Below are positions 36,090-45,410 of a DNA stretch of 64,000 bases, one piece after another (positions within the stretch are counted from its first letter, which is position 1; each line of letters begins with the position of its first letter). The translations under genes were made by a program, and so were the position numbers. The notes beneath the pieces were generated by a model. It made no database searches and had not been told where the DNA came from. It saw only the letters and a program-made list of their open reading frames with translations. Source of the stretch: Flavobacterium sp. 1 (GTDB lineage Bacteria > Bacteroidota > Bacteroidia > Flavobacteriales > Flavobacteriaceae); contig NZ_PGER01000001.1 of assembly GCF_002797935.1 (NCBI RefSeq), positions 186,001 to 250,000 of the forward strand. Reading direction: 5' to 3'.

Positions 36090-37253
36090 ATGCAGCTATC
36101 CGTCGTCATCCTCAATTATAATGTCCGCTATTTTTTAGAACTCTGTGTGCTTAGCGTAGAAAGCGCTCTGCAAAAGATAGATTCCGAAATTATTGTGGTG
36201 GATAACAATTCTTCTGATGATAGCAGTGAGATGATAAAATCTCGTTTCCCGAATGTCAAGCTCATTCAAAACAATCAAAACGTTGGTTTCCCAAAAGGAA
36301 ATAACATTGGTGTGTCCCAAGCCAAAGGCGAGTATATCTGTATTCTGAATCCTGATACTGTAGTTGCTGAAGATACATTTAAAAAAGTATTAGCTTTTGC
36401 TCAAAAACAAAATAATCTCGGAATTGTTGGCGTAAAACTCATTGACGGAACCGGTAATTTTCTTCCGGAAAGTAAAAGAGGGATTCCAACTCCATGGGTT
36501 GCTTTTACTAAGATTACGAGTTTATATAAACTATTTCCAAAATCATCTTTTTTTAATAAATATTATGCGCAGCATTTATCCGAAAACCAAACGGGTGAAG
36601 TTGAAATATTGGTTGGGGCTTTTATGTTCTTAAAAAAAGAGCTTTATAATGAGGTGGGAGGTTTTGATGAAGATTGTTTTATGTATTCTGATGATATTGA
36701 TTTGTCGTATATGGTTTTGCAAAAAGGGAAGGACAATTATTATTTTCACGAAACAGCCGTGATACATTATAAAGGAGAGAGTACAGTTAAGGACGGTACT
36801 TATATGAAACGTTTTCAGGAAGCGATGGAGTTTTTCTATAAAAAACATTTTCAGATTTCTTTTCTTTTTTCGGCATTTATGAAAATTGGAATTGTGTTTT
36901 TTTCTTTAATTAAAAGGATTCAAGGCAGACCAAAAAACAAAAGTATTCCTGAAAATTATTTGCTGGTATCAGCATCTGAATCATTAGTAAAAATAATAAC
37001 AGCTCTTGTCCAAAAAAAGGTTGATTTTCTCGATTGGAAAGCAGAAAAAGAGGTAAATTTGCTGTCAAATTCAATAAGAAACGGGTTACAGATTATTTTA
37101 GATAATGAATCTGTTTCCTTTAAAGAATGTATAGAGATTCACGAACAATATAGAAATAAAGGAGTTGTCTTTAGAATAATACCAAAAGGAACAAATTTTA
37201 GTATTGGCAGTGATTCTCCTAATGACAGGGGAGGAATTGAAAAATTGAAATAA
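36090..37253 (+). CDS. Glycosyltransferase family 2 protein
   Basis: A 387-aa GT-A fold transferase. MQLSVVILNYNVRYFLELCV is the canonical start, IIVVDNNSSDDS binds the nucleotide, and VGFPKGNNIGVSQAKGEYIC and LNPDTVV provide the DxD-like metal site. GGFDEDCFMYSDDIDLSYMV is the acceptor/base region typical of rhamnosyl-like GT2 enzymes. The C-terminal ~120 residues have a hydrophobic segment (IGIVFFSLIKRI) and an additional small domain. It probably acts in cell-surface polysaccharide synthesis; the donor sugar cannot be told. Confidence 0.88.
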   Translation: MQLSVVILNYNVRYFLELCVLSVESALQKIDSEIIVVDNNSSDDSSEMIKSRFPNVKLIQNNQNVGFPKGNNIGVSQAKGEYICILNPDTVVAEDTFKKVLAFAQKQNNLGIVGVKLIDGTGNFLPESKRGIPTPWVAFTKITSLYKLFPKSSFFNKYYAQHLSENQTGEVEILVGAFMFLKKELYNEVGGFDEDCFMYSDDIDLSYMVLQKGKDNYYFHETAVIHYKGESTVKDGTYMKRFQEAMEFFYKKHFQISFLFSAFMKIGIVFFSLIKRIQGRPKNKSIPENYLLVSASESLVKIITALVQKKVDFLDWKAEKEVNLLSNSIRNGLQIILDNESVSFKECIEIHEQYRNKGVVFRIIPKGTNFSIGSDSPNDRGGIEKLK

Positions 37254-37335
37254 AATTATATTTAATGTAATTTATATTTAAAATATTAGTTAATTTCGCA
37301 AAATTAAAATCAGAATCATCTTTTAGATTAACAAT

Positions 37336-38649
37336 ATGGCAAGATTTGAATTAAAGCTTCCAAAAATGGGAGAAAGCGTTGCAGAAGCAACCATCACAAA
37401 TTGGTTAAAAGAAGTTGGCGATAAAATTGAAGCTGATGAAGCGGTTTTGGAAATTGCTACGGATAAGGTAGATTCCGAAGTGCCTTCAGAAGTTTCGGGT
37501 GTTCTTGTCGAAAAATTATTTGGAAAAGACGATTTGGTTCAAGTTGGACAAACCATTGCTATTATTGAGATTGAGGGTGATAATGCTGTTGCGCCAACTC
37601 AGGATGTTCCAGATGCTATTGTTGAGGAGATTGAAAAAACAGTTGAAGCGGCCAAAGAAACGGTTTCAGCTCCAGTCAGTTTTTTCGAAAGCAATAAATT
37701 CTTTTCTCCATTAGTGAAAAATATTGCCAAAGAAGAAGGAGTGAGTCTGGCTGAATTAGACAGCATAGCCGGTTCTGGAAAAGACGGGCGAATTACTAAA
37801 GATGATATTTTAGACTATATAAAAAATAGAGGATCTCAATCTGCGCCTGTGGTTGTAACGCCTGCTCCAAAAGCGGTTGAAGCTCCAAAAGCAGTTTCGG
37901 TAACTCCGTCACAAACGGTTTCGCCAGTTTCTGTAAATGGCGGTGACGAAATTATCGAAATGGACAGAATGCGCAAGCTGATTTCGGGTTATATGGTGGC
38001 TTCGGTTCAAACTTCAGCACACGTGCAGTCGTTTATAGAAGTTGATGTGACCAATATTGTAAAATGGAGAGATAAAGTTAAAAATGCTTTTGAAAAAAGA
38101 GAAGGCGAGAAACTGACTTTTACTCCTATTTTTATGGAAGCGGTAGCCAAAGCATTGAAAGATTACCCAGGAATGAATATTTCGGTACAAGGTGATTTTA
38201 TCATAAAAAAGAAAGATATCAATCTTGGTATGGCGGCTGCTTTGCCTAATGGAAACTTAATTGTCCCTGTTATTAAAAATGCAGACCAATTAAACTTGGT
38301 TGGCATGGCTAAGGCGGTAAATGATTTAGGAAACCGTGCAAAAAACGGAAAACTAAAACCAGACGATACGCAAGGAGGAACTTATACGGTTACCAATGTT
38401 GGAACTTTTGGAAGTGTTTTCGGAACGCCAATCATCAATCAGCCGCAAGTGGGAATATTAGCACTGGGAGCTATTCGCAAAGTACCTGCGGTAATCGAGA
38501 CTCCAGAAGGAGATTTTATAGGTATTCGCCAAAAAATGTTCTTGTCTCACAGTTATGATCACCGCGTTGTAGATGGTGCTTTAGGCGGAAGTTTTGTAAA
38601 ACGCGTAGCTGAATATCTTGAAGCGTTTGATGTAAATAGAGATTATTAA
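37336..38649 (+). CDS. 2-oxo acid dehydrogenase E2 component (dihydrolipoamide acyltransferase)
   Basis: A 437-aa enzyme. The N-terminal lipoyl domain has EIATDKVDSEVPSEVSG with Lys44 as the lipoylation site. A Pro/Ala/Val linker leads to the peripheral-subunit-binding domain (FFSPLVKNIAKEEGV, GSGKDGRITKDDILDYI). The C-terminal catalytic domain has GTFGSVFGTPIINQPQVGIL and HSYDHRVVDGALGG with the catalytic His and Asp. A single lipoyl domain and the pattern FELKLPKMGESVAEATI suit a branched-chain or 2-oxoglutarate type; the substrate is not certain. A terminator follows. Confidence 0.9.
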   Translation: MARFELKLPKMGESVAEATITNWLKEVGDKIEADEAVLEIATDKVDSEVPSEVSGVLVEKLFGKDDLVQVGQTIAIIEIEGDNAVAPTQDVPDAIVEEIEKTVEAAKETVSAPVSFFESNKFFSPLVKNIAKEEGVSLAELDSIAGSGKDGRITKDDILDYIKNRGSQSAPVVVTPAPKAVEAPKAVSVTPSQTVSPVSVNGGDEIIEMDRMRKLISGYMVASVQTSAHVQSFIEVDVTNIVKWRDKVKNAFEKREGEKLTFTPIFMEAVAKALKDYPGMNISVQGDFIIKKKDINLGMAAALPNGNLIVPVIKNADQLNLVGMAKAVNDLGNRAKNGKLKPDDTQGGTYTVTNVGTFGSVFGTPIINQPQVGILALGAIRKVPAVIETPEGDFIGIRQKMFLSHSYDHRVVDGALGGSFVKRVAEYLEAFDVNRDY

Positions 38650-38670
38650 ATTCAAAATATGAATAGAGTT

Positions 38671-38706
38671 AAACCCGACAGATTTTTTTAATCTGTCGGG
38701 TTTTGA
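38671..38706 (+). terminator. Terminator after the E2 gene
   Basis: AAACCCGACAGATT (38671-38684), loop TTTTT, AATCTGTCGGGTTT (38690-38703), then T. A perfect 14-bp stem. Confidence 0.88.
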
Positions 38707-38763
38707 TTTTTAATGGCAGTGTTTTTGGGGCAAAATAAATTAGTAAAATACGTGGTTTAAATT

Positions 38764-38771
38764 TATATTTG
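38764..38771 (+). promoter_or_regulatory. TAnnTTTG -7 box for the exonuclease gene
   Basis: TATATTTG, 21 bases before ATG 38793. An alternative upstream TTG start at 38769 would overlap the promoter and is rejected. Confidence 0.6.
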
Positions 38772-38792
38772 TACCAATTTCAAATACAAAAA

Positions 38793-39566
38793 ATGGAACT
38801 CAAACTCAATAAGCCAATTTGTTTTTTCGACCTAGAAACTACAGGAATTGACATCGGAAAAGATAGAATTGTAGAAATATCGGTTTTTAAAGTTTTTCCC
38901 AACAGCAATAAAGAAAGCAAAACATGGCTAGTGAATCCAACGATTCCAATTCCGCCGCAATCAACGGCAATTCACGGCATCAGCAACGAAAAAGTGGCGA
39001 ATGAACCTACTTTTAAGGAATTGGCTCCTCAGGTTTACAATATGATTAAGGACAGCGATTTGGCTGGATTTAATTCGGATCGATTTGATATACCGTTATT
39101 GGCAGAAGAATTATTGCGTGCCGGAGTTGATTTTGATATGAAAAATAGAGTTTCTGTAGATGTGCAGACTATTTTTCATAAAATGGAAGAACGTACCTTG
39201 AGTGCGGCTTTGAAGTTTTACTGCGGAAAAGGACTTGAAAATGCCCATTCTGCCGAAGCAGACACTATGGCGACTTATGAAATCCTAATGGCACAATTGG
39301 ATCGTTACCCTGAATTGGAAAACGACATGAAATCGTTGTCTGAGTTTACTACCAGAAAAAAAATAGCAGACTTTGCTGGAATGATTGCTTTTGATGCGGA
39401 TAACGAAGAGATTTTTACCTTTGGAAAGCACAAAGGTGCTAAAGTAGATAAGATTTTAGAAACAGAACCAGGCTATTACAGCTGGATTCAAAATGCGGAT
39501 TTTCCTTTGTATACAAAGAAAGTCCTGACGGCGATTAAATTAAGAAAACTAAATACTAAAAATTAA
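38793..39566 (+). CDS. 3'-5' exonuclease, DnaQ/DEDDh family
   Basis: A 257-aa nuclease. FFDLETTGIDIG (Asp13, Glu15), AGFNSDRFDIPLL and AHSAEADTMATYEI supply the DEDDh catalytic residues. The C-terminal FTFGKHKGAKVDKILETEPG is the small domain seen in exodeoxyribonuclease X-like proteins. It probably degrades or proofreads DNA ends. The ATG at 38793 is supported by the promoter position. A short inverted and tandem repeat separates it from the FAH gene. Confidence 0.87.
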   Translation: MELKLNKPICFFDLETTGIDIGKDRIVEISVFKVFPNSNKESKTWLVNPTIPIPPQSTAIHGISNEKVANEPTFKELAPQVYNMIKDSDLAGFNSDRFDIPLLAEELLRAGVDFDMKNRVSVDVQTIFHKMEERTLSAALKFYCGKGLENAHSAEADTMATYEILMAQLDRYPELENDMKSLSEFTTRKKIADFAGMIAFDADNEEIFTFGKHKGAKVDKILETEPGYYSWIQNADFPLYTKKVLTAIKLRKLNTKN

Positions 39567-39636
39567 GTGATTAGTGATTGGTGAGTAGTTTTTTTAGTGC
39601 TATTTACTATTTACTAATCACTATTTACTAATCACT
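39566..39636. repeat. Inverted/tandem 14-bp repeat between exonuclease and FAH genes
   Basis: CTATTTACTAATCA occurs twice in tandem (39607-39620 and 39621-39634). AGTGATTAG at 39566-39574 can pair with CTAATCACT at 39628-39636. It starts at the last base of the exonuclease stop codon and ends nine bases before the FAH start. Confidence 0.65.
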
Positions 39637-39644
39637 AAAAAAGA

Positions 39645-40256
39645 ATGAAAATCATTTGCATCGGCAGGAATTACGCCAATCATATTGAGGAATTAAAAAA
39701 CGAACGCCCTTCGGAGCCGGTTATTTTTATGAAGCCGGATTCGGCTGTTTTATTAAAACAGCACCCTTTTGTAATTCCGGAATTTTCGGAAGATATTCAT
39801 CACGAAATTGAGCTTATTGTAAAAATAAGTAAAGTGGGGAAATATATAGAATCAAAGTTTGCTCATAAATATTATGACGATATAAGTGTTGGGATTGATT
39901 TTACGGCTAGAGATTTACAGGCTAAATTGAAGGAAAAAGGATTGCCGTGGGAAAAAGCCAAAGCATTTGACGGTTCGGCGGTTATTGGAGATTTTTTGCC
40001 TAAAAGCAATTTTGTTTCGTTAGAAAATGTTAATTTTGAACTGAAAAATAATAATGTCGCAGTACAAAAAGGGAATTCCAGTATGATGATGTGGAATATT
40101 GATGAGTTGGTATCATACGTTTCACAGTTTTTTACTTTAAAGATTGGCGATATTATTTTTACCGGAACGCCGGCAGGAGTTGCATCAGTAAAGCCAAATG
40201 ATGTTTTGGAAGGATTTTTAGAAGGACAAAAACTATTTAGAATACAAGTAAAATAA
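39645..40256 (+). CDS. Fumarylacetoacetate hydrolase family protein
   Basis: A 203-aa FAH-fold protein. MKIICIGRNYANHIEEL is the substrate lid, EPVIFMKPDSAVL and HHEIELIVKISK hold the metal-binding Glu pair, SVGIDFTARDLQ the third ligand Asp, and FTGTPAGVASVKPNDVLEG the C-terminal signature. Relatives are acylpyruvases or oxaloacetate decarboxylases. Its stop overlaps the start of the Hpt gene by one base, so the two are coupled. Confidence 0.9.
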   Translation: MKIICIGRNYANHIEELKNERPSEPVIFMKPDSAVLLKQHPFVIPEFSEDIHHEIELIVKISKVGKYIESKFAHKYYDDISVGIDFTARDLQAKLKEKGLPWEKAKAFDGSAVIGDFLPKSNFVSLENVNFELKNNNVAVQKGNSSMMMWNIDELVSYVSQFFTLKIGDIIFTGTPAGVASVKPNDVLEGFLEGQKLFRIQVK

Positions 40257-40600
40257 TGGCTATAAAATACAATTTAGCAAAAGTGTACGCACTTTCAGAT
40301 AATGATCCAGAGTTTGTGAATGAAATTTTGAATTTATTTGTTACTGAGGTTCCTGAAGATTTATCACAAATAGGAGAAGGGATTAAGAATAAAGACTATA
40401 AGCAAACCTATGCTTTTGCACACAAATTGAAACCGACATTAGATTTGTTAGGTTTAAACGTGGCATTCGAAGAAATTCTGCAGATTGAAGCCTGGACAAA
40501 AGCTGAAGGCAAAAAGAAAGAGATAATAGAAACATATAAAAGTGTTAAATCTCAAGTCAAAGACGCTATTAAGGAGCTAAGAAAAGATTTTGATCTTTAA
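40256..40600 (+). CDS. Hpt domain (histidine phosphotransfer) protein
   Basis: A 114-aa four-helix protein. AFAHKLKPTLDLLGL is the phosphotransfer motif with the phospho-accepting His followed by Lys. DNDPEFVNEILNLFVTEVP is the first helix pair. It would relay phosphate between a hybrid histidine kinase and a response regulator, neither of which is nearby. It overlaps the FAH gene by one base and is followed by a terminator at 40636-40680. Confidence 0.85.
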   Translation: MAIKYNLAKVYALSDNDPEFVNEILNLFVTEVPEDLSQIGEGIKNKDYKQTYAFAHKLKPTLDLLGLNVAFEEILQIEAWTKAEGKKKEIIETYKSVKSQVKDAIKELRKDFDL

Positions 40601-40635
40601 TTTTAGTGTTTAATTTATTATAGGCAATAAGACAT

Positions 40636-40680
40636 AAAAATCTAACAGTTGTGTAGTAAGCGCGGCAGTTAGATTTTTTT
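40636..40680 (+). terminator. Terminator of the FAH-Hpt pair
   Basis: AAAAATCTAAC (40636-40646) pairs with GTTAGATTTTT (40668-40678) and is followed by T. Confidence 0.8.
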
Positions 40681-40713
40681 ATTTAATATATATAGAACAG
40701 AAGTTTTTAAAAT

Positions 40714-41967
40714 ATGAAAGCAGCCATAGTTACAATAGGAGATGAGATTCTGATTGGTCAAATTACAGATACAAATTCTGGTTTTATAGCTAAATCATTA
40801 GATAGAATTGGGGTTGAGGTTTATGAGATGCTTTCTGTAAGTGATTCTCGTGAGCATATCTTAAATACATTTTCAAAACTTCAAAATAAAGTTGATATTG
40901 TTATTATTACTGGCGGATTGGGTCCGACTAAAGATGATATTACTAAGAAAACATTCTGTGATTATTTTAAAGATGAATTGGTTGTGGACACTGTTGTTTT
41001 AGCACATGTGACTCAGTTGATAGAAGGTTTTTATAAGCGGGCCATTACTCAAATCAACAAAGATCAGGCGCTGGTTCCCTCAAAATGTATGGTGCTTCAC
41101 AATCAAGTGGGTACAGCACCTGGATTATGGATGAAAAAGGAAGATACTGTTTTTGTATCGCTTCCAGGAGTTCCTTTTGAGATGAAATATTTGGTAGAAA
41201 ATGAAATCATTCCTAAAGTAATTAGGGATTATCACCGTCCTTACATTATTCACAAAACAATTCTTACTTATGGGCGGGGAGAAAGTGCGGTGGCTGAACA
41301 AATTGAAGATTGGGAGAATAATCTGCCCGAATTTATAAAATTAGCTTATCTGCCTGCGCCGGGAAGAGTGCGGTTACGGCTGTCGGCCAGAGGAACTGAT
41401 AAAGAATTAATAGAAAAAGCTATTGAGGAAAATGTAGTTTCTTTGACTAAAATAATAGGAGATATTATTGTTGGTTTTGAGGATGATGAAACTCTTGAAG
41501 TAAGTCTGGGTAAAATTTTAACTAGGAAAAATAAAACAATTTCTACTGCTGAAAGCTGTACGGGCGGCAGTATCGCGCAGCTGTTAAGCTCAGTTCCGGG
41601 AGCTTCCAATTATTTCAAAGGAAGTGTTGTGGCATATTCAACGGAAGTAAAACAAAATGTATTAGGTATTTCTAAGCATCTGATAGAGGAACATAGTGTT
41701 GTGAGTGCTGAAGTCGCTAAAGCTATGGCTTTGAGCGTGAAAGAATTGCTGAAAACAGATTATGCTATTGCAACTACAGGTAATGCCGGGCCATCAAAAG
41801 GCGAGGCAGATGCTAGTGTGGGAACTGTTTTTATTGCTTTGGCAACGCCAAATGGAGTTATTGTAGAAGAGTTTGATTTTGGTCAACCCCGTGAAAAAGT
41901 GATAGATAGAGCTTCGGTAAAAGGGCTTGAAATATTGTTGAAAGAAATTTCAAAAAAAGAGCTGTAA
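40714..41967 (+). CDS. cinA: CinA family protein (competence/damage-inducible; NMN deamidase-type)
   Basis: A 417-aa two-domain protein. The N-terminal MoCF/COG1058 domain shows [20 protein letters not shown] and [16 protein letters not shown]. The C-terminal CinA domain shows [34 protein letters not shown] and [20 protein letters not shown]. The family is linked to ADP-ribose pyrophosphatase and nicotinamide mononucleotide deamidase activities in NAD recycling. The length is normal for the two-domain form. Confidence 0.93.
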   Translation: MKAAIVTIGDEILIGQITDTNSGFIAKSLDRIGVEVYEMLSVSDSREHILNTFSKLQNKVDIVIITGGLGPTKDDITKKTFCDYFKDELVVDTVVLAHVTQLIEGFYKRAITQINKDQALVPSKCMVLHNQVGTAPGLWMKKEDTVFVSLPGVPFEMKYLVENEIIPKVIRDYHRPYIIHKTILTYGRGESAVAEQIEDWENNLPEFIKLAYLPAPGRVRLRLSARGTDKELIEKAIEENVVSLTKIIGDIIVGFEDDETLEVSLGKILTRKNKTISTAESCTGGSIAQLLSSVPGASNYFKGSVVAYSTEVKQNVLGISKHLIEEHSVVSAEVAKAMALSVKELLKTDYAIATTGNAGPSKGEADASVGTVFIALATPNGVIVEEFDFGQPREKVIDRASVKGLEILLKEISKKEL

Positions 41968-42039
41968 TTTTTTTGGTTTATAGGTTTATTTTTCTTTTCT
42001 TTGCACCCTGATTTTGAATAACGATAAAAGATAAGTATA

Positions 42040-42276
42040 ATGTCAAGAGTTTGTGACCTTACAGGTAAAAGAGCGATGGTAGGAAATAACGTTTCTCACG
42101 CTATGAACAAAACTAAGAGAAAATTTTCTGTTAACTTAGTTAAAAAGCGTTTTTATCTTCCAGAAGAAGATAGATGGATTACTCTTAGAGTAGCAGCATC
42201 TACGATAAAAACAATTAATAAAAATGGAATCGCTGCAGTTTTGAAAAAAGCGCAGTCAGAAGGATTTATTAAATAA
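42040..42276 (+). CDS. rpmB: 50S ribosomal protein L28
   Basis: A 78-aa basic protein. [20 protein letters not shown] and [20 protein letters not shown] are the L28 signature. It leads the cluster L28-L33-DUF4295-FtsY, the usual flavobacterial order, and is probably co-transcribed with L33 (27-base gap). A TTCTTTG box near 41997-42003 resembles the -7 element but lacks the TA. Confidence 0.95.
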   Translation: MSRVCDLTGKRAMVGNNVSHAMNKTKRKFSVNLVKKRFYLPEEDRWITLRVAASTIKTINKNGIAAVLKKAQSEGFIK

Positions 42277-42303
42277 TCTTTTCCAAAATAAAAAAATAGC
42301 AAG

Positions 42304-42486
42304 ATGGCAAAGAAAGGAAATAGAATCCAGGTAATTTTAGAATGTACTGAGCACAAAACAACTGGTGTTGCAGGGACTTCAAGATACATAACTACAAAGA
42401 ACAAAAAAAATACTCCAGACAGATTAGAGATTAAAAAATTTAATCCAATCTTGAAAAGAGTTACTGTTCATAAAGAAATTAAATAA
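42304..42486 (+). CDS. rpmG: 50S ribosomal protein L33
   Basis: A 60-aa protein. [38 protein letters not shown] and [15 protein letters not shown] match L33. It lacks the four-Cys zinc form, keeping only one Cys, which is the C-minus type. It follows rpmB closely. Confidence 0.95.
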   Translation: MAKKGNRIQVILECTEHKTTGVAGTSRYITTKNKKNTPDRLEIKKFNPILKRVTVHKEIK

Positions 42487-42506
42487 TAATTAGAGATTTA
42501 AAAAAC

Positions 42507-42527
42507 CTCAAATGATTTACATTTGAG
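42507..42527 (+). other. Hairpin between rpmG and the DUF4295 gene
   Basis: CTCAAATG, loop ATTTA, CATTTGAG, then AATTTTATTT. It may reduce read-through from the ribosomal-protein genes or stabilise the message. Confidence 0.45.
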
Positions 42528-42559
42528 AATTTTATTTAAATTTCAAATAACTTTCAATC

Positions 42560-42712
42560 ATGGCAAAGAAAACCGTAGCATCGTTACAAACATCTTCTAA
42601 GAGATTATCAAAAGCCATCAAAATGGTGAAATCTCCAGTAACTGGCGCATATACATTCGTTGAATCTATTATGGCTCCTGAAGAAGTTGATGAATTCTTG
42701 AAAAAGAAATAA
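42560..42712 (+). CDS. DUF4295 family small basic protein, 50 aa
   Basis: A 50-residue frame: MAKKTVASLQTSSKRLSKAI, then KMVKSPVTGAYTFVESIM and APEEVDEFLKKK. It matches the DUF4295 family, which in Bacteroidota always sits after rpmB-rpmG and may be ribosome-associated. It is easily missed because of its size. A terminator at 42733-42764 follows. Confidence 0.88.
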   Translation: MAKKTVASLQTSSKRLSKAIKMVKSPVTGAYTFVESIMAPEEVDEFLKKK

Positions 42713-42732
42713 TTAACTAATACATTTTATAG

Positions 42733-42764
42733 AAAAGCTACTTTCATTCGGAAGTAGCTTTTTT
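42733..42764 (+). terminator. Terminator of the rpmB-rpmG-DUF4295 cluster
   Basis: AAAAGCTACTT (42733-42743) pairs with AAGTAGCTTTT (42752-42762), followed by T. Confidence 0.82.
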
Positions 42765-42890
42765 ATTTTCTATATTTACACCTCGAAATTAAAAGATTTT
42801 TTGAGAATTTCCTTAAACGCAGATTGTATTGTTTTTAATTGATTTTTCTTATATAAATTAACAAATGTGAATTACAAATCATAAAACTCC

Positions 42891-43871
42891 ATGAGCTTTT
42901 TTAAAAAAATATTCTCTTCAGAGAAAAAAGACTCGAGCTTAAGCCAAGAGGCAAAAGACACATTAGACAAAGGTTTAGAAAAAACTAAAACTAGTTTTTT
43001 TTCTAAGTTAACCAAAGCGGTAGCTGGGAAATCAAAAGTAGATGATGATGTTTTGGACAATTTAGAAGAAGTTCTTGTTTCTTCGGATGTGGGAGTCAAT
43101 ACAACCCTAAAAATAATCAGTCGAATTGAAAAAAGAGTAGAGGAAGATAAATACCTTGGCACTGATGAGCTCAATCAGATTTTGAGAGATGAAATTGCAG
43201 GATTATTATCGGAGACTAATACTGGTGAAGCAACCGAATTTACTATTCCAGTGAATACTAAACCTTATGTTTTGATGGTTGTTGGAGTGAATGGAGTGGG
43301 TAAAACTACAACAATTGGAAAACTGGCTTATCAATTTAAAAAAGCAGGTTTTAAAGTGGTTCTTGGAGCAGCGGATACCTTTCGCGCGGCAGCCATTGAT
43401 CAATTGCAAATTTGGGCTGATAGAGTAGGCGTGCCGATAGTTCGACAAGATATGGGAAGCGATCCGGCTTCGGTGGCATTTGATACGTTGCAATCTGCGG
43501 TGGCTCAAAATGCTGATGTTGTTATTATTGATACAGCTGGCCGTCTGCACAATAAAATCAACCTGATGAATGAACTTTCAAAAGTAAAAAGAGTTATGCA
43601 AAAGGTGGTTGGTGACGCTCCACATGATGTAATGCTGGTTTTGGATGGTTCTACAGGACAAAACGCATTTGAGCAAGCCAAACAATTTACTGCTGCAACT
43701 GAGGTTTCGTGCTTAGCGGTTACCAAATTAGACGGTACTGCCAAAGGTGGTGTTGTTATCGGTATTTCAGACCAGTTTCAAATTCCGGTAAAATACATTG
43801 GAGTTGGAGAAGGAATTGAAGATTTGCAGATTTTTAATAAATACGAGTTTGTAGATAGTTTTTTTAAATAA
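42891..43871 (+). CDS. ftsY: Signal recognition particle receptor FtsY
   Basis: A 326-aa SRP GTPase that docks ribosome-nascent chains at the membrane. The N-terminal acidic/basic region and helical N domain are followed by the G domain: VVGVNGVGKTTTIGKLA (G1), DTFRAAAIDQLQIWA (insertion box), VIIDTAGRLHNK (G3), AVTKLDGTAKGG (G4) and PVKYIGVGEGIEDL. The long acidic A domain of E. coli FtsY is missing, as is usual in this phylum. Confidence 0.96.
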   Translation: MSFFKKIFSSEKKDSSLSQEAKDTLDKGLEKTKTSFFSKLTKAVAGKSKVDDDVLDNLEEVLVSSDVGVNTTLKIISRIEKRVEEDKYLGTDELNQILRDEIAGLLSETNTGEATEFTIPVNTKPYVLMVVGVNGVGKTTTIGKLAYQFKKAGFKVVLGAADTFRAAAIDQLQIWADRVGVPIVRQDMGSDPASVAFDTLQSAVAQNADVVIIDTAGRLHNKINLMNELSKVKRVMQKVVGDAPHDVMLVLDGSTGQNAFEQAKQFTAATEVSCLAVTKLDGTAKGGVVIGISDQFQIPVKYIGVGEGIEDLQIFNKYEFVDSFFK

Positions 43872-43879
43872 TTAAGTTC

Positions 43880-44053
43880 ATGAATTTTTCTTTTTTAAAA
43901 AATGCCAGCCCTATATATTTTTATTTTGTAAGTATAGCGGCTTTTGTATTGGCAAACATTATTAGAACAACTAGTGTTGGTCTTTATTATGCTTTATTGA
44001 TTGTTGGATTGGTTTTTTTCTTTTTGGGATTGATGAGGAGGATTAAAAAGTAA
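43880..44053 (+). CDS. Small two-TM membrane protein, 57 aa
   Basis: ATG 43880 opens a 57-residue frame, eight bases after the ftsY stop, with two hydrophobic helices (IYFYFVSIAAFVLANII and VGLYYALLIVGLVFFFLGL) and a basic tail MRRIKK. The tight spacing after ftsY suggests co-transcription. It resembles short membrane proteins seen next to flavobacterial ftsY genes, but no function is known. Confidence 0.65.
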   Translation: MNFSFLKNASPIYFYFVSIAAFVLANIIRTTSVGLYYALLIVGLVFFFLGLMRRIKK

Positions 44054-44098
44054 GCGACTATATTTAGATTATCATCTGAATTCTTAGAAATAAAAAGT

Positions 44099-44150
44099 TT
44101 AGCGGTGTTTTGTAATTTATTAAACCATTACAAAATACCGCTAATTATTT
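44099..44150. terminator. Long hairpin between convergent genes
   Basis: An 18-bp stem (44099-44116 with 44127-44144, one wobble pair, 10-base loop) with T-rich flank lies between the ftsY-side small gene and the serine hydrolase. It is followed by AGTATCTATT twice in tandem (44151-44170). Confidence 0.75.
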
Positions 44151-44203
44151 AGTATCTATTAGTATCTATTTGATTGATAGTTAGTGAAAAATGATTTTCT
44201 TCC

Positions 44204-45274
44204 TTACTGATACAAAGCACTAATTTTGGACCATAGCTCTTCATCAAAACCGGATAGGGCAAAAGTTGGATTATCTGGATTTGCTACGTCTCCCATTCGG
44301 ATGACTACCATTTTTTTGCTGGGAACGACATAGATTTTTTGGTCGTTTTTGCCTAATGCCATAAACATATCATTGGGAGCAGTCGGGATTAAACTGCCTT
44401 TAAGCTGCAGTTGCGATTGAGGTAAATGATAGCTTGCTTTGCCATTCAGCCACCATAAATAGCCGTAACCTAAGTTGATGTTTTGGGAAGTGTTTGTAGC
44501 TTCGTTGAAATAGCTTTCGTTCAGGATTACATTATTTTCCCATTTTCCTTTATTGTACATTAATAGTCCAAAACGAGCCATGCTTCTGGTGGTACTGCTG
44601 TAAACAATATTGTTGCCAGAGGTAAACCAAGTGCCATTCATTCCTATTTTGTCTCTTAATTTGGCATTGAAATAGTTATTCCACGATTGTCCGCTGGCTT
44701 GTGCAATGATGTCCTGCAGTTTTACATATACGTTGTGATACGCCCAGCGTGTTCCTGCATCGGCGGTGTAGGTAAGGGCAGAGGGAGAAACATCATCGGT
44801 GCTGTCATCCAGACCGGAAGTCATGGTTAATAAATGTTTGCAGGTGATTAGGTTTTCTTTGGCAAGAGGTGCGCTTGTCCAGCCCGTTCCTATATATTGT
44901 GATACTTTGTTGTTGATATTGATGAGGTTTTCCTGTTGTGCAATTCCCGTAAGGGTTGATGTCAATGTTTTTCCTGCGCTAGCCCAATACCAATTGGCAG
45001 CAGCATCATGACCGTTGAAATAATTTTCCATTACAATGCGCCCATTGACAAGGATAATAAAACCTTTGGAATGTTTGACTTCCAAATAATCCAATAGCGG
45101 CTGCACGGCCGATTGCTTCCATCCAAGGTTTTCTATGGATTTGGTTTCCCAATCAGTGCCTGTGAGTGGCGGAAAATAGAGTGTTTCTGTGGGAGTTGGA
45201 ACGGGTTCATCATTATTTGAGGAACAATTGATGCAGAAAAATGCAAATACAAGTAACAGTATTGATTTTGACAT
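44204..45274 (-). CDS. Serine hydrolase (class C beta-lactamase fold), lipoprotein
   Basis: A 356-aa protein. The signal peptide ends at FCINC, giving an N-terminal lipid-modified Cys, followed by a Pro/Thr linker. WYWASAGKTLTS contains the SxxK nucleophile motif, WAYHNVYVKLQ the YxN motif, and the C-terminal part has the region expected for a KTG-like triad (KIYVVPSKKMVVIRMGD). Members are esterases, DD-peptidases or beta-lactamase-like proteins; a lipoprotein form is more likely a peptidase or esterase. Confidence 0.83.
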   Translation of the reverse strand: MSKSILLLVFAFFCINCSSNNDEPVPTPTETLYFPPLTGTDWETKSIENLGWKQSAVQPLLDYLEVKHSKGFIILVNGRIVMENYFNGHDAAANWYWASAGKTLTSTLTGIAQQENLININNKVSQYIGTGWTSAPLAKENLITCKHLLTMTSGLDDSTDDVSPSALTYTADAGTRWAYHNVYVKLQDIIAQASGQSWNNYFNAKLRDKIGMNGTWFTSGNNIVYSSTTRSMARFGLLMYNKGKWENNVILNESYFNEATNTSQNINLGYGYLWWLNGKASYHLPQSQLQLKGSLIPTAPNDMFMALGKNDQKIYVVPSKKMVVIRMGDVANPDNPTFALSGFDEELWSKISALYQ

Positions 45275-45410
45275 GGTTGCGGAGGTTAGTTTTGGGTAAG
45301 ACCAAAAATATCAAAAATAGTTTAATGAGAATGTGTTTTTTTTATTTTCTTTGGATTTTTAAAGTTTAACTTTGTCGTATTAACTGAAGATGTTGATCAA
45401 TTGGATGCCC

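Noticed and set aside
44151..44170. Tandem AGTATCTATT as a possible CRISPR or operator array
   Set aside because: Only two short units next to a terminator, with no spacers and no regulator nearby.
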